DNA of 64,000 bases. Source: JAOZPE01 sp964601275 (GTDB taxonomy: Bacteria; Krumholzibacteriota; Krumholzibacteriia; JAJRXK01). Positions 42,090 through 49,658 of this stretch are shown here, one piece after another. The notes below the pieces were generated by a model. It made no database searches and was not told the origin of the DNA. It worked only from the letters and a program-made list of their open reading frames with translations. Within the stretch, counting starts at the first letter, position 1; the number at the start of each line of letters is the position of its first letter. The translations under genes were made by a program, and so were the position numbers. Location: assembly GCA_964601275.1 (NCBI GenBank), contig CAZRMV010000003.1, positions 248,001 through 312,000 of the forward strand, read 5' to 3'.

Positions 42090-43043
42090 ATGAAGCTGCG
42101 CAAGGTTGTCAGTGTTTTCATCCTGGGCCTGAGCCTGACCGCATTGCTCTGTGAGGGGGCGATGGCGGCCAAGGTCTTCGAGAAGGTGGGCACCTACGGG
42201 GCGCAGTTTCTCAAGATCGGCCCGAGCGCACGCGCGACGGCGATGGGCGGAGCCTTCACCGCGGTGGCCGACGACGGAACCGCGGTCTACTGGAACCCGG
42301 CCGGGATCGTCTCGATCCGCGGAAACGAGCTGAGTCTCAACCAGACCATGTGGCCGGCGGATATCAAGCTGAGCTACGCTTCGTACGTCTTCAATCCCCG
42401 GGCGATTCCCGGCACCTTCGCTCTCAGCGCCCGGGCCCTCTGGATGGATCCGCAGATCGAGCGGACCGCGTTCAAGCCCGAAGGAACCGGACGGACCTTC
42501 GACTCGGGGATGAGCACCCTGGGGCTCACCTACAGCCGCTACTTCACCGACAAGTTCTCCGCCGGGTTCACCGGGAACTACATGCACAGTGGCTTGGCCG
42601 AGACCTCGGTCAACACCTTCGTGCTGGATGTCGGGATCCTCTACCGTGTCGGTATCCGGAACATGAAGATCGGCATGGTCATCCAGAACCTCGGCGGCGA
42701 AGTCAACTACGATGACCGGTCAGCCCGCATGCCGACGACCTTCAAGGTGGGGATGAGCTTCAACGCGATCCGCACCAAGCGGCAACGGGCCCTGCTTTCC
42801 GCCGAATTCCAGCATCCGGCCGACAACGCGGAACGGGCGAATTTCGGCCTCGAATACAGCATGGACGAGACCTTCCTCCTGCGGGGCGGGTATTACCTGA
42901 ACTACGACGCGGAGACCTTCTCCGCCGGTGCGGGCTTCCAGGTGCACACCGGGGAGAAGAGCGTCGCCATCCTCGACTATTCCTACGTGGATATGTCGAG
43001 CCTGGGCGGAGTCCACCGGATCACGGTGGCCTTCCGCTATTGA
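42090..43043 (+). CDS. PorV/PorQ-family outer-membrane beta-barrel protein
   Basis: A FadL-like outer-membrane barrel of the PorV/PorQ (UPF0164) group, 317 residues. The signal peptide (about 1-26) is followed by the family signature: GTYGAQFLKIGPSARATAMGG, then GTAVYWNPAGI. The chain ends in ITVAFRY with a C-terminal tyrosine, as expected for an outer-membrane barrel. GGAGG (42077-42081) precedes ATG 42090. In Bacteroidota PorV carries type 9 cargo to the surface. Here the preceding gene encodes a protein with a type-9-like C-terminal domain, which supports a similar pairing, but no PorK/L/M/N or Sov homologue is in the window. Confidence 0.85.
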   Translation: MKLRKVVSVFILGLSLTALLCEGAMAAKVFEKVGTYGAQFLKIGPSARATAMGGAFTAVADDGTAVYWNPAGIVSIRGNELSLNQTMWPADIKLSYASYVFNPRAIPGTFALSARALWMDPQIERTAFKPEGTGRTFDSGMSTLGLTYSRYFTDKFSAGFTGNYMHSGLAETSVNTFVLDVGILYRVGIRNMKIGMVIQNLGGEVNYDDRSARMPTTFKVGMSFNAIRTKRQRALLSAEFQHPADNAERANFGLEYSMDETFLLRGGYYLNYDAETFSAGAGFQVHTGEKSVAILDYSYVDMSSLGGVHRITVAFRY

Positions 43044-43096
43044 CCGCCCGGCCCATCGGGCCCCATTCCACGGAGGCCGGCCTGAGGCCGGAGATC

Positions 43097-44593
43097 ATGA
43101 TGCAGCGGCGGCGTCACAGGCAGCGCGCGCGTGGAGCGGCGTATCTCCCGGTTTTTGGGGTATGCTGGCTCATCATGGCCTCGATCGGGACCGCCGGAGC
43201 CGGGGTTCCGGTGGCGCTGCATTCGGTCGATCCCCCGATCTTCAGCGCGGATCTTCCCGTCTTCTACGACCTCCACGGTCCCCGGCTCGATCTGGCGGTC
43301 TCGGTGCGGCATCCCCAGCTCCGGTTCAAGCGCTCTCCCGCGGGAGACTATACCGCGCGGGCCCGTGTGCGGCTGAAGCTGGCCCGCAAGGGCGAGATCG
43401 GGCTGGAAACAGAACAGATCTTCGTGGTGAACGCGACCGACGAGGCGGCGACGCTCGATCCGCAGCGTTTCGCGCTCTTCGAGTCCCACCACCCGGTGGA
43501 CTCGGGTCGATGGGTGGCCACCGTGGAAGTGGAGGATCTCGCCGGCGGAGCGGGCCTGGGCAAGCGTGTCTCGAAGGCACAGGGTATCCTCTCGGTTCCG
43601 CGGGTGGGAAGCGGGGGCCCTTACCTCAGCGATGCCGAGTTCCGCTGGGAGATGCCGTCGGGGGAGGAGCTTCCGGCGCCGGAGCGGATGTATGGCATCC
43701 GCCAGGACACCCTGATCGTGTACGCCGAACTCTACGGGAGCAAGACGGACACCACCGCGGTGGCGGTGCGGATTGAGGACCCTTCCTTCGGCTACGGCCA
43801 GGGCGATACCCTGAGGGTGCGGGGAGGCGCCGCCCCCCGCGCGTTCACCTACCGGCTGCCCCTGGGCAGCTTTCCCGAGGGAAGCTACCGCTTCACCATG
43901 ATTCCCCTGGAAGAGGGAGCCAGTACGAGGGAGGCCGACTTCGGCATCTCGTGGACCCTGGAAAGGGAATCGGAGGCCGGAAGGAATCCCGTGGTGGAGA
44001 TCAAGATCCTCTTCGAGGGGGAGAAGAGGAAGCGGCTGCTGGCGTTGCCTCGTAGCGGCCAGCTTGCCGCCCTGGAGGCTTTCTGGGCCTCCCACGACCC
44101 CACCCCCGGGACGGCGTCCAACGAGGTCTACGAGCTCTTCCAGCAGCGCGTGGAACACGCCCGGCGCTACTTCTCCGAGCAGGGGACTCCTGGTCCTTTG
44201 AGCGCCCGCGGCCGTGTATATATTCGTTTCGGGCCACCCGCCCAGGTGCAGATCGAGGTCTTGCCCAATGACCCCCGGGATCTGCAGGAGGCGATGGTGA
44301 AGGTCCACGATCCCACGCAGGTCGACCGGGCGGGATGGGCCGCCAAGTCCACCATACCTCTCCGTCTGGAGAGGCCCGAGACCAGCCAGGATCTCAAACG
44401 GCTCTCCCCCGGGACGGCCATCACCCAGGCCGCCTTCGAATTGTGGATCTACGACGGGGTGGGGGATCCGTTGTTTCCGTCCGAGGAGGCCGGATGGGGG
44501 GAAGGCGTGGATCTGCGCTTTCTTTTCATCGACTCCCTGGGCACTGGAGTGTACCGTCTGGAGTCCTCCAATCTACCCTTTCGGCGGGACTGA
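43097..44593 (+). CDS. GWxTD domain-containing protein (first copy)
   Basis: A 498-residue exported protein with an N-terminal membrane/signal segment (about 14-33). A beta-rich region follows, and the GWxTD domain lies at about 320-450. The domain core reads LEAFWASHDPTPGTASNEV, then ARRYFSE, LSARGRVYIRFGPP and a final AFELWIYDG; the family is named for a GWxTD motif only partly kept here (FWASHDP). ATG 43097 gives a normal signal; the frame is open back to a TTG at 43040 that overlaps the barrel gene's stop. GWxTD proteins are widespread in FCB and Acidobacteriota but have no assigned function. A second copy lies at 49621. Confidence 0.82.
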   Translation: MMQRRRHRQRARGAAYLPVFGVCWLIMASIGTAGAGVPVALHSVDPPIFSADLPVFYDLHGPRLDLAVSVRHPQLRFKRSPAGDYTARARVRLKLARKGEIGLETEQIFVVNATDEAATLDPQRFALFESHHPVDSGRWVATVEVEDLAGGAGLGKRVSKAQGILSVPRVGSGGPYLSDAEFRWEMPSGEELPAPERMYGIRQDTLIVYAELYGSKTDTTAVAVRIEDPSFGYGQGDTLRVRGGAAPRAFTYRLPLGSFPEGSYRFTMIPLEEGASTREADFGISWTLERESEAGRNPVVEIKILFEGEKRKRLLALPRSGQLAALEAFWASHDPTPGTASNEVYELFQQRVEHARRYFSEQGTPGPLSARGRVYIRFGPPAQVQIEVLPNDPRDLQEAMVKVHDPTQVDRAGWAAKSTIPLRLERPETSQDLKRLSPGTAITQAAFELWIYDGVGDPLFPSEEAGWGEGVDLRFLFIDSLGTGVYRLESSNLPFRRD

Positions 44594-44621
44594 GGAGAGC
44601 AGCGGCATGGAGAAGCTTGCC

Positions 44622-44651
44622 TTGACAGTGCGAAAGCGGGCTCCGTATACT
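44622..44651 (+). promoter_or_regulatory. Strong sigma-70-type promoter for exbB-exbD-exbD-tonB
   Basis: A perfect TTGACA (44622-44627) and TATACT (44646-44651) are separated by 18 bp. It lies 29 bp after the first GWxTD gene and 109 bp before the chosen exbB start. Its presence also argues that the longer open frame upstream of exbB is not translated. Confidence 0.75.
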
Positions 44652-44679
44652 ACCGCCTGTTTTTCGGACGATTTTTGGT

Positions 44680-44714
44680 CGAGGTCGACTACCCCACCGT
44701 CGCCTGCGACCTCG
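44680..44714 (+). promoter_or_regulatory. Hairpin in the exbB leader
   Basis: An 8-bp perfect inverted repeat (44680-44687 with 44707-44714) with a 19-nt loop lies within the predicted ~100-nt exbB leader, 27 bp before the purine-rich ribosome binding site. It may affect message stability or act as an operator; no known motif was recognised. Confidence 0.3.
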
Positions 44715-44759
44715 CGAATCCCGCACAATCCGTCACTCGAGGAAAGGACAAGGCAGCCA

Positions 44760-45629
44760 ATGGCTCGCAATGGTCTGTTCAAGTGGGCCCTCCTGCTCAT
44801 CGCGGCCCTCATCCTGATTCCGCCCACGCTGGCCGTGGCCCAGGGTGAAGAAGCACCCGCCGATACGCTCAATTTCGAGGCGGTCATGAATACCGCGGAC
44901 TCGCTCTCATGGTCATTGTCCGACTCCACCGACGAAGTCGTGGTGGTCGAGGAACCGGTGGGCGGATTCATGGGCTGGTTCGAGCGGAGCATGCCCTGGC
45001 TCGCCAAGAGCGGCGCGGGCCAGCTCTTCATCAAGGGCGGCACGTTCATGCCGTTCCTGCTCCTTTCCGCCATCGTCATGCTCGCGGTGCTCATCGAGCG
45101 CTTCGTGACCCTCGCGCGGGCCCGGACGAATACCCGCCGGCTCATCGGCAATGTCATCACGACCCTGAGGACCGAGGGAGTGACTGCGGCCGCCCAGGTG
45201 TGTGAACGCACCAAGGGGCCCATCGCGGCGATCCTCCATGCGGGATTGCTGCGCGCCGATCGAGGCCCGGAGGCGGTCGAGAAGGCCATCGAGACCTCCG
45301 GTACCATCGAGATGTCCTTTCTCGAGCGCGGTCTGGTGGCGCTCTCCACGGTGGCCAACGTGGCTCCGTTGCTCGGCTTCCTCGGGACGGTCTCCGGGAT
45401 GATCAATGCCTTCGAGGCCATCGCGAACGCCGACCAGGTGAACGCGAAGCTCGTGGCAAGCGGGATCTCCGAGGCCCTCATCACGACCGCGACGGGCTTG
45501 GTGATCGCCATCCCCGCCAGCATCGGCTACAGCTTCTTCCTCTCGGTGATCGACCGGTTCATCATCGAGATGGAGGAAACCTCGGCCGAGCTGGTGGAGG
45601 AACTCACCCACCTGGGACCGCGGGTCTGA
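44760..45629 (+). CDS. exbB: ExbB/TolQ/MotA-family proton channel protein
   Basis: Inner-membrane proton-channel subunit that powers TonB. The 289 residues contain an N-terminal signal-like helix (about 8-28) and a periplasmic segment. Three core helices follow: about 94-113 (PFLLLSAIVMLAVLIERF), about 185-208 and about 230-252. The ExbB signatures ALSTVANVAPLLGFLGTVSGMI and EALITTATGLVIAIPA are intact. The start ATG 44760 follows GGAAAGGA (44741-44748); a longer frame from 44607 would include the promoter and is rejected. It heads an operon with two exbD genes and tonB. Confidence 0.93.
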   Translation: MARNGLFKWALLLIAALILIPPTLAVAQGEEAPADTLNFEAVMNTADSLSWSLSDSTDEVVVVEEPVGGFMGWFERSMPWLAKSGAGQLFIKGGTFMPFLLLSAIVMLAVLIERFVTLARARTNTRRLIGNVITTLRTEGVTAAAQVCERTKGPIAAILHAGLLRADRGPEAVEKAIETSGTIEMSFLERGLVALSTVANVAPLLGFLGTVSGMINAFEAIANADQVNAKLVASGISEALITTATGLVIAIPASIGYSFFLSVIDRFIIEMEETSAELVEELTHLGPRV

Positions 45630-45663
45630 TCGGCCGGCCCAGGCCGCCCGGGAGCGCAGAATC

Positions 45664-46083
45664 ATGGCAGTGAAGATCAAGAGGAAGCGGGAAGGGGTCG
45701 CTGAGATCAACATGGCGTCGATCTCGGACATCGTCTTCCTGCTGCTCATCTTCTTCATGGTGGCGACGATCTTCAACCAGGAGCTCGGTCTTCCCATGAT
45801 CCTGCCCGCCAAGACGGACGCGCAGAACCAGGAAATCAAGATCAAGCAGTCCAACGTGGCGGACCTGAAGATCGACGAGTTCAACCAGATCACACTGGAC
45901 GGAGTGCCGATCCGGGTGAACCAGATCGCGAACGAACTGAAGCGGCGCTTGCGGGCCAACTCCAAACTTGTCGTTATTCTGAGTACGCACCCCAAGGCGA
46001 AGTACGGCACGATGGTCGCGGTCCTCGATGAGATCCGCGTCGCCAAGTGTCGGCGGATGTCGATCAAGATGTTGAAGGTCTAG
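45664..46083 (+). CDS. exbD: ExbD/TolR-family biopolymer transport protein (first copy)
   Basis: A 139-residue ExbD with a short cytoplasmic N-terminus, one membrane helix (about 20-40, SDIVFLLLIFFMVATIF) and a periplasmic domain. The conserved Asp22 of the helix, thought to take part in proton passage, is present in ISDIVF. The periplasmic part includes LILPAKTDA-like and VPIRVNQIANELKRRL segments. It lies 34 bp after exbB and 11 bp before a second exbD of the same length. Two ExbD copies with ExbB are common in FCB bacteria. Confidence 0.9.
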   Translation: MAVKIKRKREGVAEINMASISDIVFLLLIFFMVATIFNQELGLPMILPAKTDAQNQEIKIKQSNVADLKIDEFNQITLDGVPIRVNQIANELKRRLRANSKLVVILSTHPKAKYGTMVAVLDEIRVAKCRRMSIKMLKV

Positions 46084-46094
46084 GGAGAGGCGAC

Positions 46095-46514
46095 TTGAAG
46101 TTTGAGAAGAATATCAAAGCGTCGACCACGATTCCCACCGCCTCGATGGGGGATATCGTGTTCATGCTGCTCCTGTTCTTCATGGTGACCACCGTGTTCA
46201 AGACCGAGGACGGTCTGCCGGTGGACCTGCCCCGGGCCGAGACCGGGGTGGAACCCAAGCGCGAGCTGGTGACCCATATCTGGATCGACCGCAAGGGACG
46301 CATCTCCATCAACGACAAGATCGTCAATCTCGACGCGGTGTTCGCCATCATGTCGCAGAAATACAAGGAGAACCCGCTGATGATCGTGGCCTTCCAGGCG
46401 GACAAGGACGTCGACTACAAGGTCATGGATGACGTGATGGAGAAGCTCAAGGAAGCGAACGCGGTGCGCGTGAGCTTCAATGACAAGTTCGAATCGCCCC
46501 AGCCCAAGTACTGA
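46095..46514 (+). CDS. exbD: ExbD/TolR-family biopolymer transport protein (second copy)
   Basis: A second 139-residue ExbD paralogue. Its helix is MGDIVFMLLLFFMVTTVF with the conserved aspartate (Asp20), followed by LPVDLPRAETG and the VNLDAVFAIMSQKYKENP segment. It differs enough from the first copy to suggest distinct roles in a hetero-oligomer. The start is TTG 46095, placed by AGGGAGAG (46082-46089) and by homology of the MKFEKNIKA opening; the frame is open upstream inside the first exbD but without similarity. The rare start may keep its level lower than its partners. Confidence 0.87.
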   Translation: MKFEKNIKASTTIPTASMGDIVFMLLLFFMVTTVFKTEDGLPVDLPRAETGVEPKRELVTHIWIDRKGRISINDKIVNLDAVFAIMSQKYKENPLMIVAFQADKDVDYKVMDDVMEKLKEANAVRVSFNDKFESPQPKY

Positions 46515-46522
46515 GGGACGTG

Positions 46523-47194
46523 ATGGCCCAAGCACACGCGGCAAGCGCGCCCAAGCACGACGCCGAGCTGCATTTCATCAATGAGAACCAACGATTCAAG
46601 GCGGGCTATCCCCGATACCTGCGGCGGTCGTTCTATGCGTCCCTGTTGATCTGGCTCTTGATCTTCCTCTTCTCGCCGGTCTACCACCCCACGCCCTACC
46701 ACTTGAGGGAAGAGAAGATCGAGGTGATCGATATTCCCGACGCGATCGACATTCCACCCCCACCCAAGGAAATCCCCCGGCCGCAGGTTCCCATCGAGGC
46801 GGCGCCGGACGCCGAAGTCGACGAAGATGTCGAGTTGAGCGAGACCCTGCCCGACAACTGGGACGCGGCTCCGCCGCCCACCAGCGGCGGGGGCGGCAAT
46901 GCCGCGGGCAACAATTTCGTGGCCTTCGACACCAAGCCGGAGATCGTCAAGTGGGTGGCCCCGACCTACCCGGAGACCGCCCGCGACATGGAACTGCAGG
47001 GCACGGTCATGGTCAATGTGCTGGTCGGCACCGATGGCCGGGCCAAGGCGGCCGAGATCGCCAAGAGCGTGCACCCCATCCTCGACCAGGAGGCGCTGAA
47101 GGCCGCCCTGCGCTGCATCTTCAGGCCGGGCAAGCAGCGGGACATTCCCGTGGAGGTGTGGGTGACCCTGCCCTTCAAGTTCAAGCTGTACTAG
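46523..47194 (+). CDS. tonB: TonB-family energy transducer
   Basis: TonB spans the periplasm and passes energy from ExbB/ExbD to outer-membrane receptors. The 223 residues have a cytoplasmic N-terminus, one membrane helix (about 36-55, FYASLLIWLLIFLF) and a proline-rich stretch (IPPPPKEIPRPQVP). The TonB C-terminal domain (about 140-223) carries VAPTYPETARDMELQGTV, LVGTDGRAKAAEI and the closing LPFKFKL strand. The start ATG 46523 is chosen over GTG 46520 because GAGGGA (46513-46518) is closer to proper spacing. It ends its operon before a strong terminator. Confidence 0.93.
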   Translation: MAQAHAASAPKHDAELHFINENQRFKAGYPRYLRRSFYASLLIWLLIFLFSPVYHPTPYHLREEKIEVIDIPDAIDIPPPPKEIPRPQVPIEAAPDAEVDEDVELSETLPDNWDAAPPPTSGGGGNAAGNNFVAFDTKPEIVKWVAPTYPETARDMELQGTVMVNVLVGTDGRAKAAEIAKSVHPILDQEALKAALRCIFRPGKQRDIPVEVWVTLPFKFKLY

Positions 47195-47195
47195 G

Positions 47196-47268
47196 CCGGG
47201 TGGCGGGGAGCGACTTGCGATGGGGCTTGCGCCCCACGGGAAGCGAGCTTTGAAGAAGCCCCACCCGG
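47196..47268 (+). repeat. Long inverted-repeat element after tonB
   Basis: An outer 8-bp stem (47196-47203 with 47261-47268) encloses about 57 nt. Inside is a perfect 6-bp hairpin with a TTGC tetraloop (47221-47226 with 47231-47236). It begins one base after the tonB stop. It could be a message-stabilising structure or a non-coding element; no known RNA family was recognised. Confidence 0.35.
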
Positions 47269-47301
47269 CGAACGGCGATTCGTGCCGCGGGTGCAACTTG
47301 A

Positions 47302-47340
47302 GCGGCGCCCTTCCGTAAGTGGAAGGGCGCCGCGTTCTTT
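47302..47340 (+). terminator. Strong intrinsic terminator after tonB
   Basis: A perfect 13-bp stem (47302-47314 with 47321-47333) closes a 6-nt loop, followed by GTTCTTTC. This is the clearest terminator in the window after the one at position 22 and ends the exbB-tonB operon. Confidence 0.85.
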
Positions 47341-47410
47341 CGAGGACCTTCGGCGCAATCCTCCCTTGGCGCTTGATGGGCGTTGGGGGGAAGGGGTAGC
47401 TTGATCTGCG

Positions 47411-47463
47411 GGCCGGAACCCGGTTCCGGCCATGTCTCCGATGTTCTTTGCCTCCTCAAGGAG
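47411..47463 (+). promoter_or_regulatory. Two hairpins in the tolC leader, the second masking the ribosome binding site
   Basis: A perfect 9-bp stem with a 3-nt loop (47411-47419 with 47423-47431) is followed by a small 4-bp stem with a TCAA loop (47452-47455 with 47460-47463). The second folds the AAGGAG ribosome binding site (47458-47463) back on CTCC. No clear promoter was found between the terminator and these hairpins. Control of tolC translation is possible but inferred. Confidence 0.35.
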
Positions 47464-47470
47464 TGGTGTG

Positions 47471-48964
47471 ATGAAGCGGTTCTCCACCGGTCGCATCGTT
47501 GCCGCACTGGCCGTCACATTCTTGATCCCTGCCGTGGGCACTCCCGCCCACGCGCAGCTCGACAAGAAGCTGCAGAATCTCCAGCAGGCCATCGTCCGGC
47601 TCTACGATGGGCACGCGGTGACCCTGCGGGAATGCATCGAGGTGGCCAAAGCCGGTTCGGCCACCCTGGGGGTCTACGAGGAAGACGTTGCCGCGGCCCG
47701 CAGCGAGAAGAGTACGGCGAAAGCCGAGTGGCTTCCCGACCTGACCGCCTCGGCCAGTTGGCAACGGTCCGAACGCAAGGACTTCGACGTCGACGATTTC
47801 AGCCAGTTCCAGATCGTGGCCGGCGCTCCGGTCTTCTTCGTCGACCAGGACGGCAATTTCCTGCAGCAGCTCGAGATCAACGGACAGCAGGCCTTCCAGC
47901 CGCAGGCGGTTCCCTTGGCCAAGACCGACCAGATCACCTACCAGACCTTCAGTTCGGTGAGCCTGCGGAGCAACTGGACCCTCTTCGACGGATTCCAGCG
48001 GGTCTCGGCCATCAAGGCCGCCTCGGCCGCGCTGAGAGCCTCTCAGGCCAACCTGGAGTACCAGGAGAAGGTGCTGGTCCAGGACGTGAGCGAGGCCTTC
48101 TACAACGTCCTGCGCGCCCAGAAACAGGCGGAGGTGGCCCAGGAGACCGAGAAGGTCGCCGAGGAGGAACTCAAGCGCAGCCAGACCTATTTCGACGTGG
48201 GTATCGCCACCCGGAGCGACGTCTTGCAGGCGCAGGTCCGCTACAAGCAGACCCAACTGGACACTGTCCGGGCTCGAAACAACGAGCGCCAGGCGTTCGT
48301 CCTGCTCACCCACCTGATGAACATCCCCGGTGCCGAGCGCTTCAAGCTGGCTTTCGACCTCCCCGCCGATATCTCGACCGCGGAGATCCCCGATCTCCGC
48401 ACGCTCCTGGAGGAAGCCCGGGCCCAGCGGCTCGACCTGGTCTCGGCGAAGGAGAACCTCCAGGCCAGCGGGTACCGGATCACCCAGGCGAGAGCGGGGT
48501 ACTGGCCCCAGTTCAGCATCTTCGGGTCGGCCTCGTACAGCCGCAGCGACACTCCCTTCCGGTTCGGGGCGCAGGTGAATCGCCAGTTCGGTTGGGGCGC
48601 CCAGGTGAGCTGGCGGCTCTTCGACCGCTTCGTCACCCGCAACCAGGCCCGGCAGGCGCTGGCGGCCAAGCGCCGTGCCGAATACAACCTCCGGCAGTCC
48701 GAACTCGTCATGGAGAGTGAGCTGAGCGGCTTCCTGAACAACCTCACCGAGGCCAAGGAGAGCTTCATCGTGGCCCGGGAGACGGTGGACCAGGCCGAGG
48801 AGGATCTTCGCCTGGCCACCGAACGCTTCAAGGTGGGGGCGGGCACCAGCCTCGATGTCATCAATGCACAGAAGAGTCTCGCCCAGGCCAAGGTGGACGC
48901 GGTGAATGCGGTGGCCGATTTCTACATCGCCAAGGCGAAGATCGACCGGGCGAGGGGGCTCTGA
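47471..48964 (+). CDS. tolC: TolC-family outer-membrane efflux protein
   Basis: A trimeric outer-membrane channel subunit for export of drugs, proteins or other cargo. The 497 residues have a signal peptide (about 1-28) and two outer-membrane-efflux repeats of long helices. Segments typical of the family are ISTLRSNW-like SLRSNWTLFDGFQRVSAIKAA, YFDVGIATRSDVLQAQVRYKQTQ and FKVGAGTSLDVINAQKSLAQA. The start ATG 47471 uses AAGGAG at 47458-47463. It is 13 bp upstream of an ABC ATPase, as in tripartite pumps, but no membrane-fusion protein or permease gene is adjacent. Confidence 0.9.
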   Translation: MKRFSTGRIVAALAVTFLIPAVGTPAHAQLDKKLQNLQQAIVRLYDGHAVTLRECIEVAKAGSATLGVYEEDVAAARSEKSTAKAEWLPDLTASASWQRSERKDFDVDDFSQFQIVAGAPVFFVDQDGNFLQQLEINGQQAFQPQAVPLAKTDQITYQTFSSVSLRSNWTLFDGFQRVSAIKAASAALRASQANLEYQEKVLVQDVSEAFYNVLRAQKQAEVAQETEKVAEEELKRSQTYFDVGIATRSDVLQAQVRYKQTQLDTVRARNNERQAFVLLTHLMNIPGAERFKLAFDLPADISTAEIPDLRTLLEEARAQRLDLVSAKENLQASGYRITQARAGYWPQFSIFGSASYSRSDTPFRFGAQVNRQFGWGAQVSWRLFDRFVTRNQARQALAAKRRAEYNLRQSELVMESELSGFLNNLTEAKESFIVARETVDQAEEDLRLATERFKVGAGTSLDVINAQKSLAQAKVDAVNAVADFYIAKAKIDRARGL

Positions 48965-48977
48965 GAAGGGACGGGCC

Positions 48978-49658
48978 GTGCTGATCGAACTGTCGGATGT
49001 GCACAAGATCTATGAACTGGGCGCCGAGCGCGTGCATGCGCTCCGGGGGGTGAGCCTCGGAATCGAGGAAGGCGAGTATCTCGCGGTGATGGGGGCCTCG
49101 GGTTCGGGTAAATCGACCCTGATGAATATCGTGGGGTGCCTGGATACCCCCACCAAGGGATCCTATCGCCTGAAGGGGCGGGTGGTGAGCGACCTGGACG
49201 ACGACGCGCTCGCCGGAATCCGCAATCGCGAGATCGGCTTCGTCTTCCAGACCTTCAATCTGCTTCCCCGTTCGACCGCGCAACAGAACGTGGAACTTCC
49301 GCTGGTCTACGCCGGCCGTTCCACTTCCGAGCGCGGTCTGAGGGCACGACAGGCGCTGGAGGCGGTGGGCCTGGCGGAACGGGCCGGCCACCGTCCCAAC
49401 GAATTGTCGGGCGGCCAGCGCCAGCGGGTCGCCATCGCCCGGGCCCTGGTCAACCATCCCTCGATCCTTCTCGCCGATGAACCGACGGGAAACCTCGATT
49501 CGAAGACCAGCGAGGAAATCCTGGAGATCCTCGACGGTTTGCATGCCCGTGGGCATACTGTCATCGTCGTCACCCACGAGGAGGATATCGCCGCGCATGC
49601 CCACCGTCTCGTTCGCTTGCATGATGGCGCGGTGGTCGAGGACCGCGTCACCGCTTAG
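48978..49658 (+). CDS. LolD/MacB-type ABC transporter ATP-binding protein
   Basis: A 226-residue ATPase of the LolD/MacB/FtsE class. Walker A GASGSGKST, Q-loop FVFQTFNLLPRSTAQQNVELP, signature LSGGQRQRVAIARAL, Walker B LLADEPTGNLD and the H-loop VTHEEDIA are intact. Proteins of this class work with FtsX-like permeases in lipoprotein release or MacB efflux. None is encoded next to it: tolC precedes and a GWxTD protein follows. The start is GTG 48978, with AGAAGGGA (48964-48971) upstream. Its end overlaps the next gene by about 38 bp. LolD or MacB partner cannot be decided from sequence. Confidence 0.88.
   Translation: MLIELSDVHKIYELGAERVHALRGVSLGIEEGEYLAVMGASGSGKSTLMNIVGCLDTPTKGSYRLKGRVVSDLDDDALAGIRNREIGFVFQTFNLLPRSTAQQNVELPLVYAGRSTSERGLRARQALEAVGLAERAGHRPNELSGGQRQRVAIARALVNHPSILLADEPTGNLDSKTSEEILEILDGLHARGHTVIVVTHEEDIAAHAHRLVRLHDGAVVEDRVTA

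Noticed and set aside
44607..44759. In-frame N-terminal extension of exbB
   Set aside because: The near-consensus promoter at 44622-44651 lies inside it, so these codons would be upstream of the transcript.
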